From: an uncultured Pelagibacteraceae bacterium
Lineage (GTDB): Bacteria; Pseudomonadota; Alphaproteobacteria; Pelagibacterales; Pelagibacteraceae
Reading direction: 5' to 3'
Assembly: GCA_902519945.1 (NCBI GenBank)
Contig: CABYLY010000006.1
Span: 1 to 61,595, forward strand
DNA: 61,595 nt
Position numbers and translations under genes: made by a program. Positions 17,154 through 25,896 of the stretch are shown here, in pieces. The notes beneath the pieces were generated by a model. The model worked only from the letters and a program-made list of their open reading frames with translations. It did not search any database and had not been told where the DNA came from. Every line of letters begins with the position of its first letter. Position 1 is the first letter of the stretch.

Positions 17154-18029
17154 TTAATTAAGAAATATTAAATCAAACTCTACCTTATAGTCTAAATAAT
17201 ACTTAATATCTTCGATACCAATATCTTTTATATTTTCATGTAATAATGGACATGAAACCATTATTTTTTTAAAAAGTTTAACTTTTTTGTAGAAATTTAT
17301 TTTGTTATTTTCTGAAATATCTTTGCATTCTAAAAAGTAAATATTTATTTTTTTTAGGTTACTATCATCAATATTACAGAAAATATCTACATCATAACCT
17401 TGGCAGTCAGTTTTGAGAACTATTAATAATTTCTTATTAGAATTTGTTATTTTAAATATCTCATCATTTGCATTTAAAAATTTACAAATATGTTTAACAT
17501 TTCTTTGTCTATTTTTAATTAAACTAAGATCACCAGAATTAGAAATATTTTCATAAAAAGGATAATTTCCTTTTTTTTTGGCCCATCCATAGTTAATTTG
17601 TTTAATATTTTTTACATTTGTTAAATTTTTTTTAGCAATATTGAATAATTCTGGAAAAGGTTCGTAGGTTATAATTTTTTTTACCAAACGTATAGTGGAT
17701 ACCTGTTTTGAAATAAATCCATGATTTGAACCAACATCTATAAATAAAGTTTTCTTCTTCAGTTTTTTTTTTAGAAATTTAAACAAAAATTCATCAAACT
17801 TACCTGTTGTCAATAATTTAGGCAAAATTTGACCATCTATTTTAACACGCACAGTCTCCTTTTTTTTGATAAGAGCAGAGTTTCTAAAAAATTTCAAATC
17901 TACATAAGGGATATCACAAAACTTTTTATTAGAAATGTTATAAGATTGAAAAATCGCACTAAAGTTATTTCGAAGTCTATTAATTAAAAATTTTTTTGAT
18001 TTTTTTTGTATTAATCTTTTTAATCTCAT
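17154..18029 (-). CDS. FkbM family methyltransferase
   Basis: A 291-aa class I SAM-dependent methyltransferase of the FkbM type. Motif I is TLFIDVGSNHGFIS (about residues 94-107), motif II is ITYEPFPE, and a late LKTDCQGYD block replaces the usual LKIDVEGYE. Members usually O-methylate sugars in glycans or natural products. The N-terminal 90 residues are very basic. It lies upstream of and divergent from tRNA-Gly, with a second, different FkbM gene on the other side of the tRNA. Confidence 0.8.
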   Translation of the reverse strand: MRLKRLIQKKSKKFLINRLRNNFSAIFQSYNISNKKFCDIPYVDLKFFRNSALIKKKETVRVKIDGQILPKLLTTGKFDEFLFKFLKKKLKKKTLFIDVGSNHGFISKQVSTIRLVKKIITYEPFPELFNIAKKNLTNVKNIKQINYGWAKKKGNYPFYENISNSGDLSLIKNRQRNVKHICKFLNANDEIFKITNSNKKLLIVLKTDCQGYDVDIFCNIDDSNLKKINIYFLECKDISENNKINFYKKVKLFKKIMVSCPLLHENIKDIGIEDIKYYLDYKVEFDLIFLN

Positions 18030-18130
18030 AAGTCTAATTTATCTAATACAAGATTATATAATACAAAAAAACATATTTTGTCTCTTGCTTAATTTTTAAA
18101 AAGCTACTAATTTCGATACTTGTAGAACAA

Positions 18131-18205
18131 GCGGGCGTAGCTCAGTGGTAGAGCGTCTCGTTGCCAACGAGAAGGTCGAGGGTTCGATCCCCTTTGCCCG
18201 CTCCA
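18131..18205 (+). tRNA. tRNA-Gly (anticodon GCC)
   Basis: The cloverleaf folds completely. The acceptor stem is GCGGGCG (18131-18137) paired with TGCCCGC (18195-18201). The D arm is GCTC/GAGC and the anticodon stem is TCTCG/CGAGA. The loop TTGCCAA (18161-18167) carries GCC at 18163-18165. The T arm is GAGGG-TTCGATC-CCCTT. The CCA end is encoded (18203-18205). The next gene starts only 5 bases after the CCA. Confidence 0.98.
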
Positions 18206-18210
18206 TTAAT

Positions 18211-19119
18211 ATGTTTAAAGTAATTACTAGTATCTTCCAAAAATACATTGATGCTAGAGACATTCGTCAATTTAAAAAAAACTTTTTTTATTATATTTTT
18301 TTTAGACTTATAAGAAAGAAGCTCACATCAAAAATTAAAATTAAAATTTATGATTTTTATGTTTTTGCAAGCGCTAATAAGAAAAAAATGTCCCATTCTC
18401 TTTTAAGAAAATGTGATTTTGAGGATACTCAAGAAATAAAATTGATTGACTCAATTTCGAAAAATTTTTTAATTTATCTATTTGATTGTGGATCAAACTT
18501 TGGTTTTTATTCTCTTTATATCGCATCCAAAAATAAAGATAATAAAGTTGTGGCATTTGAAGCATCTCCAACCACTTTTTTAGAAATGCAAAAAAATATT
18601 GAAATAAATAATTTTGTTTCGATTAAAATAAATAATTTAGCTGTTTCAAACAATGAGAATTTAAAATTAACTTTTAATGAAAGTGAAAATGATTGGGAAA
18701 GTTCAATCTCTCACTCTGATTTTGAGAATAAATCTAAAATTTTCATAAAATCCACTACTTTAGATGCTGTTACTAAAAAACAAGTTTTTGATGATTACGC
18801 AGTTATCATTAAGTTAGATGTTGAAGGTCATGAAATGAATGTAATGGATGGAAGTTTATCTTTGATAAAAAAATGCTCACCATTAATAATTTTAGAATTC
18901 TCAAAATTTATTAGAAAAGATAAATTTTACAACTTTTCATATTTGGAGAACTTTTTGGTAAAGTTTGATTATGAAATCTATAATGCTAAATTTCAAATAA
19001 CTTCTTTAGAGAAGGTTCTAGGCGAAATTAACAAATTACCGAATAATATGTATGGGATTGGAAACAATTTTTTGATAAAGAAAGGATCAAAAATAGAAAA
19101 AATAATTAAAAATGTCTGA
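18211..19119 (+). CDS. FkbM family methyltransferase directly downstream of tRNA-Gly
   Basis: A 302-aa FkbM methyltransferase from the ATG at 18211; the longer open frame runs back through the tRNA and is rejected. Motif I is YLFDCGSNFGFYSLYIAS, motif II is VVAFEASP, and the late catalytic block is IIKLDVEGHEMNVMDG, close to family consensus. The N-terminal 60 residues are very basic. It is probably a glycan O-methyltransferase. The stop overlaps the phhB start by 8 bases. It has almost no 5' leader of its own and presumably depends on the tRNA promoter. Confidence 0.82.
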   Translation: MFKVITSIFQKYIDARDIRQFKKNFFYYIFFRLIRKKLTSKIKIKIYDFYVFASANKKKMSHSLLRKCDFEDTQEIKLIDSISKNFLIYLFDCGSNFGFYSLYIASKNKDNKVVAFEASPTTFLEMQKNIEINNFVSIKINNLAVSNNENLKLTFNESENDWESSISHSDFENKSKIFIKSTTLDAVTKKQVFDDYAVIIKLDVEGHEMNVMDGSLSLIKKCSPLIILEFSKFIRKDKFYNFSYLENFLVKFDYEIYNAKFQITSLEKVLGEINKLPNNMYGIGNNFLIKKGSKIEKIIKNV

Positions 19120-19456
19120 TCTTTTAAATAAAAAATGTGTTCCTTGTGAGGGTGGGGTGGCTGCATTTGACTTATCAGAAATTCATAAATATCAAAAAAA
19201 AATTGATGGATGGGAAGTCATCCATAATGAAGAAAAAATTTATTTTTTGGAAAAAAAATTTACTTTTAAAAATTTTTTAGAAAGCCAAAAATTTGTAAAC
19301 GAAGTAGGAAAAATATCTGAGGAAGAAGGACATCATCCAGATATTACTTTTGGATGGGGTTATGCAAAAATTGATATTACGACACATGCAATTAAAGGAC
19401 TGTCAGAAAATGATTTTATCTTAGCAGCTAAAATTGATAAGATTGTTAGTGCTTAA
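19112..19456 (+). CDS. phhB: Pterin-4a-carbinolamine dehydratase
   Basis: A 114-aa PCD/DCoH-like protein. The conserved block EEEGHHPDITFGWGYAKID carries the catalytic His pair, and THAIKGLSENDFILAAKID closes the fold. The enzyme regenerates tetrahydropterin after hydroxylation. No aromatic amino acid hydroxylase is present nearby, so the physiological pterin reaction is not obvious. It overlaps the end of convergent purH by 11 bases. Confidence 0.93.
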   Translation: MSDLLNKKCVPCEGGVAAFDLSEIHKYQKKIDGWEVIHNEEKIYFLEKKFTFKNFLESQKFVNEVGKISEEEGHHPDITFGWGYAKIDITTHAIKGLSENDFILAAKIDKIVSA

Positions 19457-20984
19457 AGTGACGGTTTTTAGAAAAAACTAAAATTTTGTTAGTTCTGTTT
19501 ACAAAGTTAATAATTTCTTTATCGCGAATAGAACCGGATGGTTGAATAATAGCAGTTACACCAGATTGAATTAATTTTTCAACACCATCTACAAAAGGAA
19601 AAAATGCGTCTGATGCAGCAACAACATCTTTATTGGTTTTATTAAACATCTTCATTTTATCTATTGCTATTTGACAACTATCTACTCTGCTTGGTTGTCC
19701 AGAACCAATACCGATTGTACTTAAATTTCTTGCTAAAACTATTGCATTGGATTTGACATGGCGACAAATATTAAAAGCAAATATAAGATTCTTTAATTGA
19801 TCCTTATTTGGTTTTCTTTTTGAAACAACTTTGAAATCACTAGTTTTAAATTTATTAATATTACTAGACTGAATTAACAACATATGATCCAAAGATTTAA
19901 ATTCTAATTTTTCACCAATTGAGAAATTTGAAGAGTCAATCAACCTTATATTTTTTTTTGATTTCAAAATTTTAAGTGCTTCTTTGTCAAAACCATTTGC
20001 AATTACTACTTCTAGAAATATTTTGTTAAGTAAATCTGCGAGACTTTTCTTGATTTTAAAATTAAAACTAATAATACCACCAAAAGCACTTACGGGGTCA
20101 CAATCAAAAGCTAATTTGAAGCTTTTTAAATTATTTTTATCTATTGATACTCCGCACGGGTTAGCATGCTTTACAATGACTGTTCCTATATTTCTCGGTA
20201 GTGATTTTGAAATTGTGAGAGCTGTATAAATATCGTTATAATTATTATAACTTAATTGTTTTCCATGAATTTTATTTATATCGCTGTTTTTAGTTTTTGA
20301 GTAAATTGCACTTTCTTGATGAGAATTTTCACCATATCTCAATTTTTCAATTAAATTTCCATAAATAGTTTTTTTTTGAGGAAAGTTGGTATTGGAAATT
20401 TCGTTAAAATAATTTGAAATCACTGAGTCGTAATAAGCTGTTTCTGCAAAGGCTTGTTGTGACATAATTTTTCTGAATTTAAGAGATGTTGATCCTTTAT
20501 TTTTTTTTAATTCATTTATCAGGTCGTCATAATTTTCGCTTGAAGTTAAGACAGTTACGTCATTGTAATTTTTCGCTGCCGCTCGAGCCAAAGTAGGTCC
20601 TCCAATATCTATATCTTCTATAATTTTTTTATGATCATGCACGTGTTCTAGCGTTTTTTCAAATGGATAAAAATTAACGATTACCAAATCGATATTTTCA
20701 TAATTATTTTTATTCATATCTTTTAAATGAGTTCTATCATTTCTTTTATTTAAGATCCCCGCATGAATTTTTGGATGTAAAGTTTTAACTCTTCCTTCAA
20801 GTATTTCTTTTGAATTAGTAAATTTTGAAACTTCCAAACATTCGAATTTTAATCTTTTAATTTCTTTGAAAGTGCCACCTGAGCTAATTAATTTAATACG
20901 ATATTTTCTAAGATTTTGAATTAATGATTTTAAGTTTTTTTTATCTGACACAGATATTAAAGCCGTTTTAATTCTTTTCATCAT
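19446..20984 (-). CDS. purH: Bifunctional AICAR transformylase / IMP cyclohydrolase
   Basis: A 512-aa enzyme for the last two steps of IMP synthesis. The N-terminal MGS-like IMP cyclohydrolase domain (residues 1-190) starts with TALISVSDKKNL and contains the ISSGGT loop. The transformylase domain follows, with the catalytic Lys-His pair in IVKHANPCGVS and the conserved SDAFFPFVDGVE near the C terminus. Length matches the family (about 520-530 aa). AICAR from HisF feeds this enzyme. It follows the heparinase-like gene with a 4-base overlap. Confidence 0.96.
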   Translation of the reverse strand: MMKRIKTALISVSDKKNLKSLIQNLRKYRIKLISSGGTFKEIKRLKFECLEVSKFTNSKEILEGRVKTLHPKIHAGILNKRNDRTHLKDMNKNNYENIDLVIVNFYPFEKTLEHVHDHKKIIEDIDIGGPTLARAAAKNYNDVTVLTSSENYDDLINELKKNKGSTSLKFRKIMSQQAFAETAYYDSVISNYFNEISNTNFPQKKTIYGNLIEKLRYGENSHQESAIYSKTKNSDINKIHGKQLSYNNYNDIYTALTISKSLPRNIGTVIVKHANPCGVSIDKNNLKSFKLAFDCDPVSAFGGIISFNFKIKKSLADLLNKIFLEVVIANGFDKEALKILKSKKNIRLIDSSNFSIGEKLEFKSLDHMLLIQSSNINKFKTSDFKVVSKRKPNKDQLKNLIFAFNICRHVKSNAIVLARNLSTIGIGSGQPSRVDSCQIAIDKMKMFNKTNKDVVAASDAFFPFVDGVEKLIQSGVTAIIQPSGSIRDKEIINFVNRTNKILVFSKNRHFKH

Positions 20985-22579
20985 ATTTTTTTAATATACC
21001 ATTTAATATTTTCGATTTGATTGTATGAAATTTCAGAAATAAAAATATTTTGATTACTAGTATATGAATTTTTTTTACCGAAATATAAACCATTATCAAT
21101 ATTTATATCAAAATTATCACAAGAAAATTTCCACCCTTCATTATCTAACTCGATCAAAATTGTTTTATTATCTTGAGTTTTCATTAATCTAATATTTGGT
21201 TCTACGTGAAAGCGAATATCAAACTTAAAGTTTTTATTTTTTTTCTTTTTTATAATTTTATCTGTTCCTGTAAAAGCCATCTGTTCCGGATAATATTCAA
21301 TGATTCTCTCATGAATAGAGTCATATTTTTTTAGATAACCATCATGTGCTAATTCAACTTTCCAATAATTTTTTTCAAATATAATTTTTTTTTTCAATAT
21401 TTTTAATCCTCTATGAATCATTGAAGAATTATTAATATAACTTGATGAATGATCATCAATTACTAAAGTATTATGAGTCGCACTAGATTTTGATATTTGA
21501 TTTAATTTATCGTTTTCTCTGAAATAACCACAATTAGATATCAGTTTTTTTTGATTTCTAATTATTTCAAAAGATAATGCACCAGATTGATAATTTTCTG
21601 TGAATTTTGAATTTGGCGTTGAGCCAGCGTCTAATGCGAGGCAGGTTTTTTTGTCTCTACAAATTATATATCCCCCAAAATCCTGGTTATCATTTTTAAA
21701 TTTATAACCTAATCTTTTTAAGTAATTATCAAACTCTTGATTATTAGAATTTGAATTTCCATTAAAAAATAAATCAGTATTAACATTCTGCCAAATAAAC
21801 GAATAACCCTGTCCAAGGTAATAAATTGTCTCCTCTACATTTTCGGGAACTGTTATTTGCGCTTCTTTGAACCATTCTCTTATTAGAATAAAATATTTTA
21901 AATAAAATGTTAATTGTTTGATATTTCTAGTTTTAGGAAATCCTGTATTATCAAGAGAAACTCTCGATATTTTTTTCAAAATATTTAGAGCGTTTGTTAA
22001 GTGATTTTTATCAAATTTATAACATAGACCAACAAGAATTATTGCAGCACAACCAATTAATTTATCGTCATAAACTTTTGTTTTATTTATTTCATTAATA
22101 AGGTGATTGGTTTGTTTTTGAATCATCATGTTAAATTCTTTTTTATAATTTTCATCACTACCCTCAAATGTTAAGTTATAAGATGATAACCACGCTATAA
22201 TTCTTTTAGCAGTTAAATCAAAATCCCATGTTTTAGAGTTATATTTTTTATTTATTTCAATCCAATTTGATATAATTGATCTTGTAATTTTTTTTGAAGA
22301 TTTTAAATCAAGACTAAATAACCAGTAAAAACCATTTAATTTTTTAAGTTCTTTTCTACTTACATTATTTTTTAACCACACATCTTCAAATAAGAAGTTA
22401 TCAATTTTTACTTTTTTTTTCTGATATTTGATTAAGGAAGATAGTAGATAAGGACTTGGTTTATAAAAAAAATCATTATTATTTACATTTGAAATTTTTT
22501 TGTCATAAAAATTTGAGTTTAAATAAAAGATTTCAAACTTTTTTGATATATTTGAAAAAAACCTATTTATGTAAAACAT
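20981..22579 (-). CDS. Heparinase II/III family protein
   Basis: A 532-aa protein with the heparinase II/III-like architecture. An N-terminal alpha/alpha toroid (about residues 60-270) contains a W-F-DLTAKRIIAWLSSY-like helix. A beta-sandwich (about 290-530) contains SGALSFE, SATHNTLVIDDHSSS and RIIEYYPEQMAFTGTD. No signal peptide is obvious. It lies between rpe and purH, a position kept in relatives of this lineage. The substrate is unknown and could be a cell-surface polysaccharide. Confidence 0.82.
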   Translation of the reverse strand: MFYINRFFSNISKKFEIFYLNSNFYDKKISNVNNNDFFYKPSPYLLSSLIKYQKKKVKIDNFLFEDVWLKNNVSRKELKKLNGFYWLFSLDLKSSKKITRSIISNWIEINKKYNSKTWDFDLTAKRIIAWLSSYNLTFEGSDENYKKEFNMMIQKQTNHLINEINKTKVYDDKLIGCAAIILVGLCYKFDKNHLTNALNILKKISRVSLDNTGFPKTRNIKQLTFYLKYFILIREWFKEAQITVPENVEETIYYLGQGYSFIWQNVNTDLFFNGNSNSNNQEFDNYLKRLGYKFKNDNQDFGGYIICRDKKTCLALDAGSTPNSKFTENYQSGALSFEIIRNQKKLISNCGYFRENDKLNQISKSSATHNTLVIDDHSSSYINNSSMIHRGLKILKKKIIFEKNYWKVELAHDGYLKKYDSIHERIIEYYPEQMAFTGTDKIIKKKKNKNFKFDIRFHVEPNIRLMKTQDNKTILIELDNEGWKFSCDNFDINIDNGLYFGKKNSYTSNQNIFISEISYNQIENIKWYIKKI

Positions 22580-22583
22580 AAGT

Positions 22584-23243
22584 TTACTTAGATCTTAACA
22601 ATTCAATATTTCTCTTTATATCTCCATTATTATCTTTGAATATTGTGGTACCTGAGACAAGAATATTTGCACCTGCTTTTATTGCAGCTTTTGAATTTTC
22701 AAAGTTAATCCCTCCATCTATTTCAATGTCAAATTTCATACCTTTATCCTCTTTAATAGCTGTCAAGTCTTTTACCTTAGTCAAAACTTCAGGCATGAAT
22801 TTCTGTCCACCAAATCCTGGATTCACACTCATTATGAGAACTAAATCAATTTGATCTAAAAATTTCAATATAACATCTATTTTTGTTTCTGGATTAAGAG
22901 ATAAACCAACTTTCTTATTTAAATTTTTAATCTTTAAAATTGACTCCGCCAAATTATCTGTAGCTTCAGGATGTATAGTTATAATATCAGCTCCAGCATT
23001 CGCGTAATCATCAATATATTTATGAACTGGAGAAATCATTAAATGTACATCGAAAATGAGTGATGAATATTTCTTTAAAGACTTAATAACAGGAGGACCT
23101 ATAGTTAAATTTGGAACAAAATGACCATCCATTACATCTACATGTATCATGTCAGCGCCGCATTCCTCTAATTTTTTAATCTCGGAACCTAGTTGACTAA
23201 AATCAGCAGATAATATTGATGGTGAAATTTGTATTTTTTTCAT
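22584..23243 (-). CDS. rpe: Ribulose-phosphate 3-epimerase
   Basis: A 219-aa (beta/alpha)8 enzyme interconverting ribulose-5- and xylulose-5-phosphate. The start is taken at the ATG at 23243 (KKIQISPSILSADFSQLG), not the upstream TTG at 23267. Metal and catalytic residues are in HVDVMDGHFVPNLTIG, VHLMI, MSVNPGFGGQKF and EIDGGIN. It lies 4 bases before the heparinase-like gene on the same strand. Confidence 0.95.
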   Translation of the reverse strand: MKKIQISPSILSADFSQLGSEIKKLEECGADMIHVDVMDGHFVPNLTIGPPVIKSLKKYSSLIFDVHLMISPVHKYIDDYANAGADIITIHPEATDNLAESILKIKNLNKKVGLSLNPETKIDVILKFLDQIDLVLIMSVNPGFGGQKFMPEVLTKVKDLTAIKEDKGMKFDIEIDGGINFENSKAAIKAGANILVSGTTIFKDNNGDIKRNIELLRSK

Positions 23244-23281
23244 TGAAACTAAATTTATTAGTATCAATTTTTAAAAATTAT

Positions 23282-23626
23282 TTAATTAAAAAATTGATAA
23301 ATTTGTCTAGAAATTTCACTTTCTAAAGGAAAAGATAACATTCCCATAACAGAATAGCCTAAAATCCACGGCATTAAATAAAATCTTATCATGAAGAAAA
23401 ACCAAGCAACATATAGTGGAACTATCGGTTGAATAATAAATTCGGGTGTAATTGGTTTAAAAATACGTAGTAATGGATTGGTAAATTTTACGAATACTTT
23501 CATGAAAAAAAATTGAGAGTCTTCTTTTTGGAAAATATTCATTGCAACTCTGCCAATTAATGTCCACATTATTACCCCAAGGATATAATCGATTATATAC
23601 ACCAATGGGTGAAAATTAGCTGACAT
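23282..23626 (-). CDS. YggT-like integral membrane protein
   Basis: A 114-aa membrane protein with hydrophobic segments at about residues 8-30 and 62-88. The layout (IGRVAMNIFQ..., NPLLRIFKPITP, then a second membrane hairpin) resembles YggT family proteins, whose function is poorly known. A clearer YggT member is encoded at 32849-33139. It lies upstream of rpe on the same strand. Confidence 0.6.
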   Translation of the reverse strand: MSANFHPLVYIIDYILGVIMWTLIGRVAMNIFQKEDSQFFFMKVFVKFTNPLLRIFKPITPEFIIQPIVPLYVAWFFFMIRFYLMPWILGYSVMGMLSFPLESEISRQIYQFFN

Positions 23627-23659
23627 TGATGAATTTATATTTGAAAAAGACTTGAATTA

Positions 23660-23685
23660 AAAGGGGCGAAATTAATCGCCCCTTT
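23660..23685 (-). terminator. Rho-independent terminator of the symporter operon
   Basis: A perfect 10-bp inverted repeat (AAAGGGGCGA / TCGCCCCTTT) with a 6-base loop lies 11 bases past the symporter stop at 23696. On the minus strand it is followed by a T-rich run (TTTTAATT). In a window with few GC-rich hairpins this is one of two clear terminators. Confidence 0.85.
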
Positions 23686-23695
23686 AAATAATTAT

Positions 23696-25510
23696 TTAGT
23701 GTTGTTTGCCAAGGATCGATTTACCTGATGGTACACGAACCTCATCAACCATTTTTTGCGTTGCAGCATTAGGTTCTGAAGTCATTAAACTTACAACAAC
23801 CATAGATACTAAGCTGACAAATGAACCAAAGATACCAAATGTTAACTGAGTAATACCTAGGAATCCACTTCCGCCTGTTCTTACCCAAATCAGGTAACCA
23901 GCACCAGAAATTAATCCTAAAGCCATACCAGCTATAGCACCTTCTCTATTAGCTCTCTTCCACCATACACCAAGTACAAGTGGGAAGAATAATCCAGACA
24001 TCGCAAAGTCAAAAGCCCAGATTACTGAGCCTAAGATACCTTGGATCTCCATTGCCGCAATAGTTGCTCCAGCAAAACCAATCACTACAAGAAGTACCCT
24101 TGCAACCACTAATCTTTTTGCAGTTTCTGCTTTTGGATCAATGATTTTATAGTATACGTCGTGTGAAATTGCATTAGCGATTGCTAGAATCAAACCATCA
24201 GCTGTTGACATGGCAGCAGCCATACCTCCAGCAGCAACTAGACCTGAGATTACGTATGGTAATCCAGCTATTTCTGGAGTTGCTAACACAACGGCTTTAC
24301 CACCCATGAAAAACTCATTTAACTCAAGAGTTCCATTACCGTTAAAGTCGCTTACAAACATTAAGTTTGCTTGGTTCCAGTTTTGATACCAATCTATCGC
24401 TTGAACTTCTGCAATTGATTTACCAATAATACCTGTTGATAATGTTGGATCAATCAATGACAATTTAGATAGTGTCGCTAACATTGGAGCAGAAGAGTAA
24501 AGTAGGAAAATAAAGAATAAAGACCAACCTACTGATTTTCTTGCTGCTTTTACACTTGGAGTAGTGAAATATCTCATCATCACGTGAGGCAATGAAGCTG
24601 TTCCCATCATCATCGCTAGTGCTAATGAAATAAACGCCCAAGGCGTTGCATTCACTGCTGAGTGAGCTTTAGTTATACCAGCCAAACCTTTTGGCACCTC
24701 TTTTAGATTTTCAGCAGAGTTTTTTACAAAACCAAACTGAGCTTCTAATTCAGCAATTCTTGATACTTCATCAGCTAACATAAAGTGTGGGAAGAAACCC
24801 GCACCCATTTTGTTACTGATCCAGAATACTGGTAATAAGTAAGCTATGATTAGTACAATATATTGTGCAACCTGTGTCCAAGTTACTCCTCTCATACCAC
24901 CTAACATTGAACATAGTAAGATACTTACTAATCCAACATAAACTGCGTATTGGAATGGAATATCAAGTGCAACAGATGCGATTGTACCTGTAGCGTTAAT
25001 TTGTGCAGTCACATAAGTAAACGATGCAACAGTTAAGACTACTACTGCAAGAAATCTACTTAAATTACCACCGTATCTTGTACCGATAAAATCTGGAACT
25101 GTGTAACAGCCAAATTTTCTCAAGTATGGTGCTAATAAAGATGCGACTAATACATATCCACCAGTCCAACCTACAAGTAGCGCCATATATCCGTAACCTT
25201 TGAAGTAAATACCTCCTGCCATTGCAACGAATGATGCACCAGACATCCAGTCTGCTGCAGTTGCCATTCCGTTGAATACAGTTGGCACTTGTCTTCCAGC
25301 TACGTAATAAGCGTCAGCTTGAGCTGTACGTGATAGATAACCAATTATAGCATAGATGGCTACTGTGAAAGCAACGAAACAAATTCCAATTGTTTTCGCA
25401 GTCATGCCCATCTGCTCGGCAATCGACATAATGATTATGAAAGCTAAAAAACCACCTGTATAGATTCCATAAACCTTAGGTAAATTGTCTATAAAATTAC
25501 CTTTCATCAT
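23696..25510 (-). CDS. Sodium:solute symporter, acetate/monocarboxylate type
   Basis: A 604-aa SSS-family transporter with about 13 membrane segments. Conserved blocks include AYYVAGRQVPTVFNGMATAADWMSGASF (here abbreviated by its GRQVP and ADWMS parts), TASLPHVMMRYFT and AAGGMAAAMSTADGL. It belongs to the group that works with a DUF4212 small subunit, encoded immediately upstream. A periplasmic insert holds a canonical EF-hand loop at D388-E399. With acs 1 kb away, acetate, propionate or similar acids are the likely substrates (inference). A terminator follows the gene. Confidence 0.88.
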   Translation of the reverse strand: MMKGNFIDNLPKVYGIYTGGFLAFIIIMSIAEQMGMTAKTIGICFVAFTVAIYAIIGYLSRTAQADAYYVAGRQVPTVFNGMATAADWMSGASFVAMAGGIYFKGYGYMALLVGWTGGYVLVASLLAPYLRKFGCYTVPDFIGTRYGGNLSRFLAVVVLTVASFTYVTAQINATGTIASVALDIPFQYAVYVGLVSILLCSMLGGMRGVTWTQVAQYIVLIIAYLLPVFWISNKMGAGFFPHFMLADEVSRIAELEAQFGFVKNSAENLKEVPKGLAGITKAHSAVNATPWAFISLALAMMMGTASLPHVMMRYFTTPSVKAARKSVGWSLFFIFLLYSSAPMLATLSKLSLIDPTLSTGIIGKSIAEVQAIDWYQNWNQANLMFVSDFNGNGTLELNEFFMGGKAVVLATPEIAGLPYVISGLVAAGGMAAAMSTADGLILAIANAISHDVYYKIIDPKAETAKRLVVARVLLVVIGFAGATIAAMEIQGILGSVIWAFDFAMSGLFFPLVLGVWWKRANREGAIAGMALGLISGAGYLIWVRTGGSGFLGITQLTFGIFGSFVSLVSMVVVSLMTSEPNAATQKMVDEVRVPSGKSILGKQH

Positions 25511-25771
25511 TTAGTCATCCCCTCTTTCTGAGAAGCCAAACTCCTCATCAATTTTTTCTTGTCTGTTCGCAAACCAGAAAATTAGGATTACGAAAGCACC
25601 AAGAGAACCTTGACAAGTGAACCAATAAGTTAATGGGTATCCAAATGGTCCCGTAACTTCATTCATTTCAGCCCCGAATAAGAAGATGCCAATTGAGAAA
25701 ACAAACCAGATCGCTAACGTTACTAGTAGCAGACCTCTGGATTTTTCCCAGTGTTGTGCTTGTTTTGACAT
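25511..25771 (-). CDS. DUF4212 sodium/solute symporter small subunit
   Basis: An 86-aa protein with two transmembrane helices (residues 12-32 and 49-67). The typical QHWEKSRGLLLVTLAIWF start and PLTYWFTCQGSLGAFVILIF second helix are diagnostic of DUF4212. These proteins are encoded next to SSS symporters of the acetate/monocarboxylate type. A good Shine-Dalgarno (AGAGAGG) lies about 7 bases upstream, better than most in this window. It directly precedes the large subunit with no gap. Confidence 0.92.
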   Translation of the reverse strand: MSKQAQHWEKSRGLLLVTLAIWFVFSIGIFLFGAEMNEVTGPFGYPLTYWFTCQGSLGAFVILIFWFANRQEKIDEEFGFSERGDD

Positions 25772-25896
25772 TTATACCTCTCTCTTTTTAGTTATAACTG
25801 AGCAAAACCATAACCATTATCAAGGAGATTTAAAGTGTTAAAATTGCTCAAATTTGAGTGAATTTTGGGTTATAACTACCAAAAATAGCTTAATTT
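25772..25896. promoter_or_regulatory. Divergent promoter region with three palindromes
   Basis: The 125-base gap between the symporter operon and the 207-aa gene contains AGTTATAACT (25790-25799, perfect palindrome), CTCAAATTTGAG (25847-25858, perfect palindrome) and a second GTTATAAC (25869-25876). The two GTTATAAC copies lie near the two divergent starts and include TATAAC, which could simply be -10 hexamers. The central palindrome is a candidate operator. Confidence 0.45.

Noticed and set aside
18145-18210. Open frame extending the FkbM gene upstream into the tRNA
   Set aside because: The added residues are translated tRNA-Gly sequence. The ATG at 18211 right after the tRNA is the sensible start.
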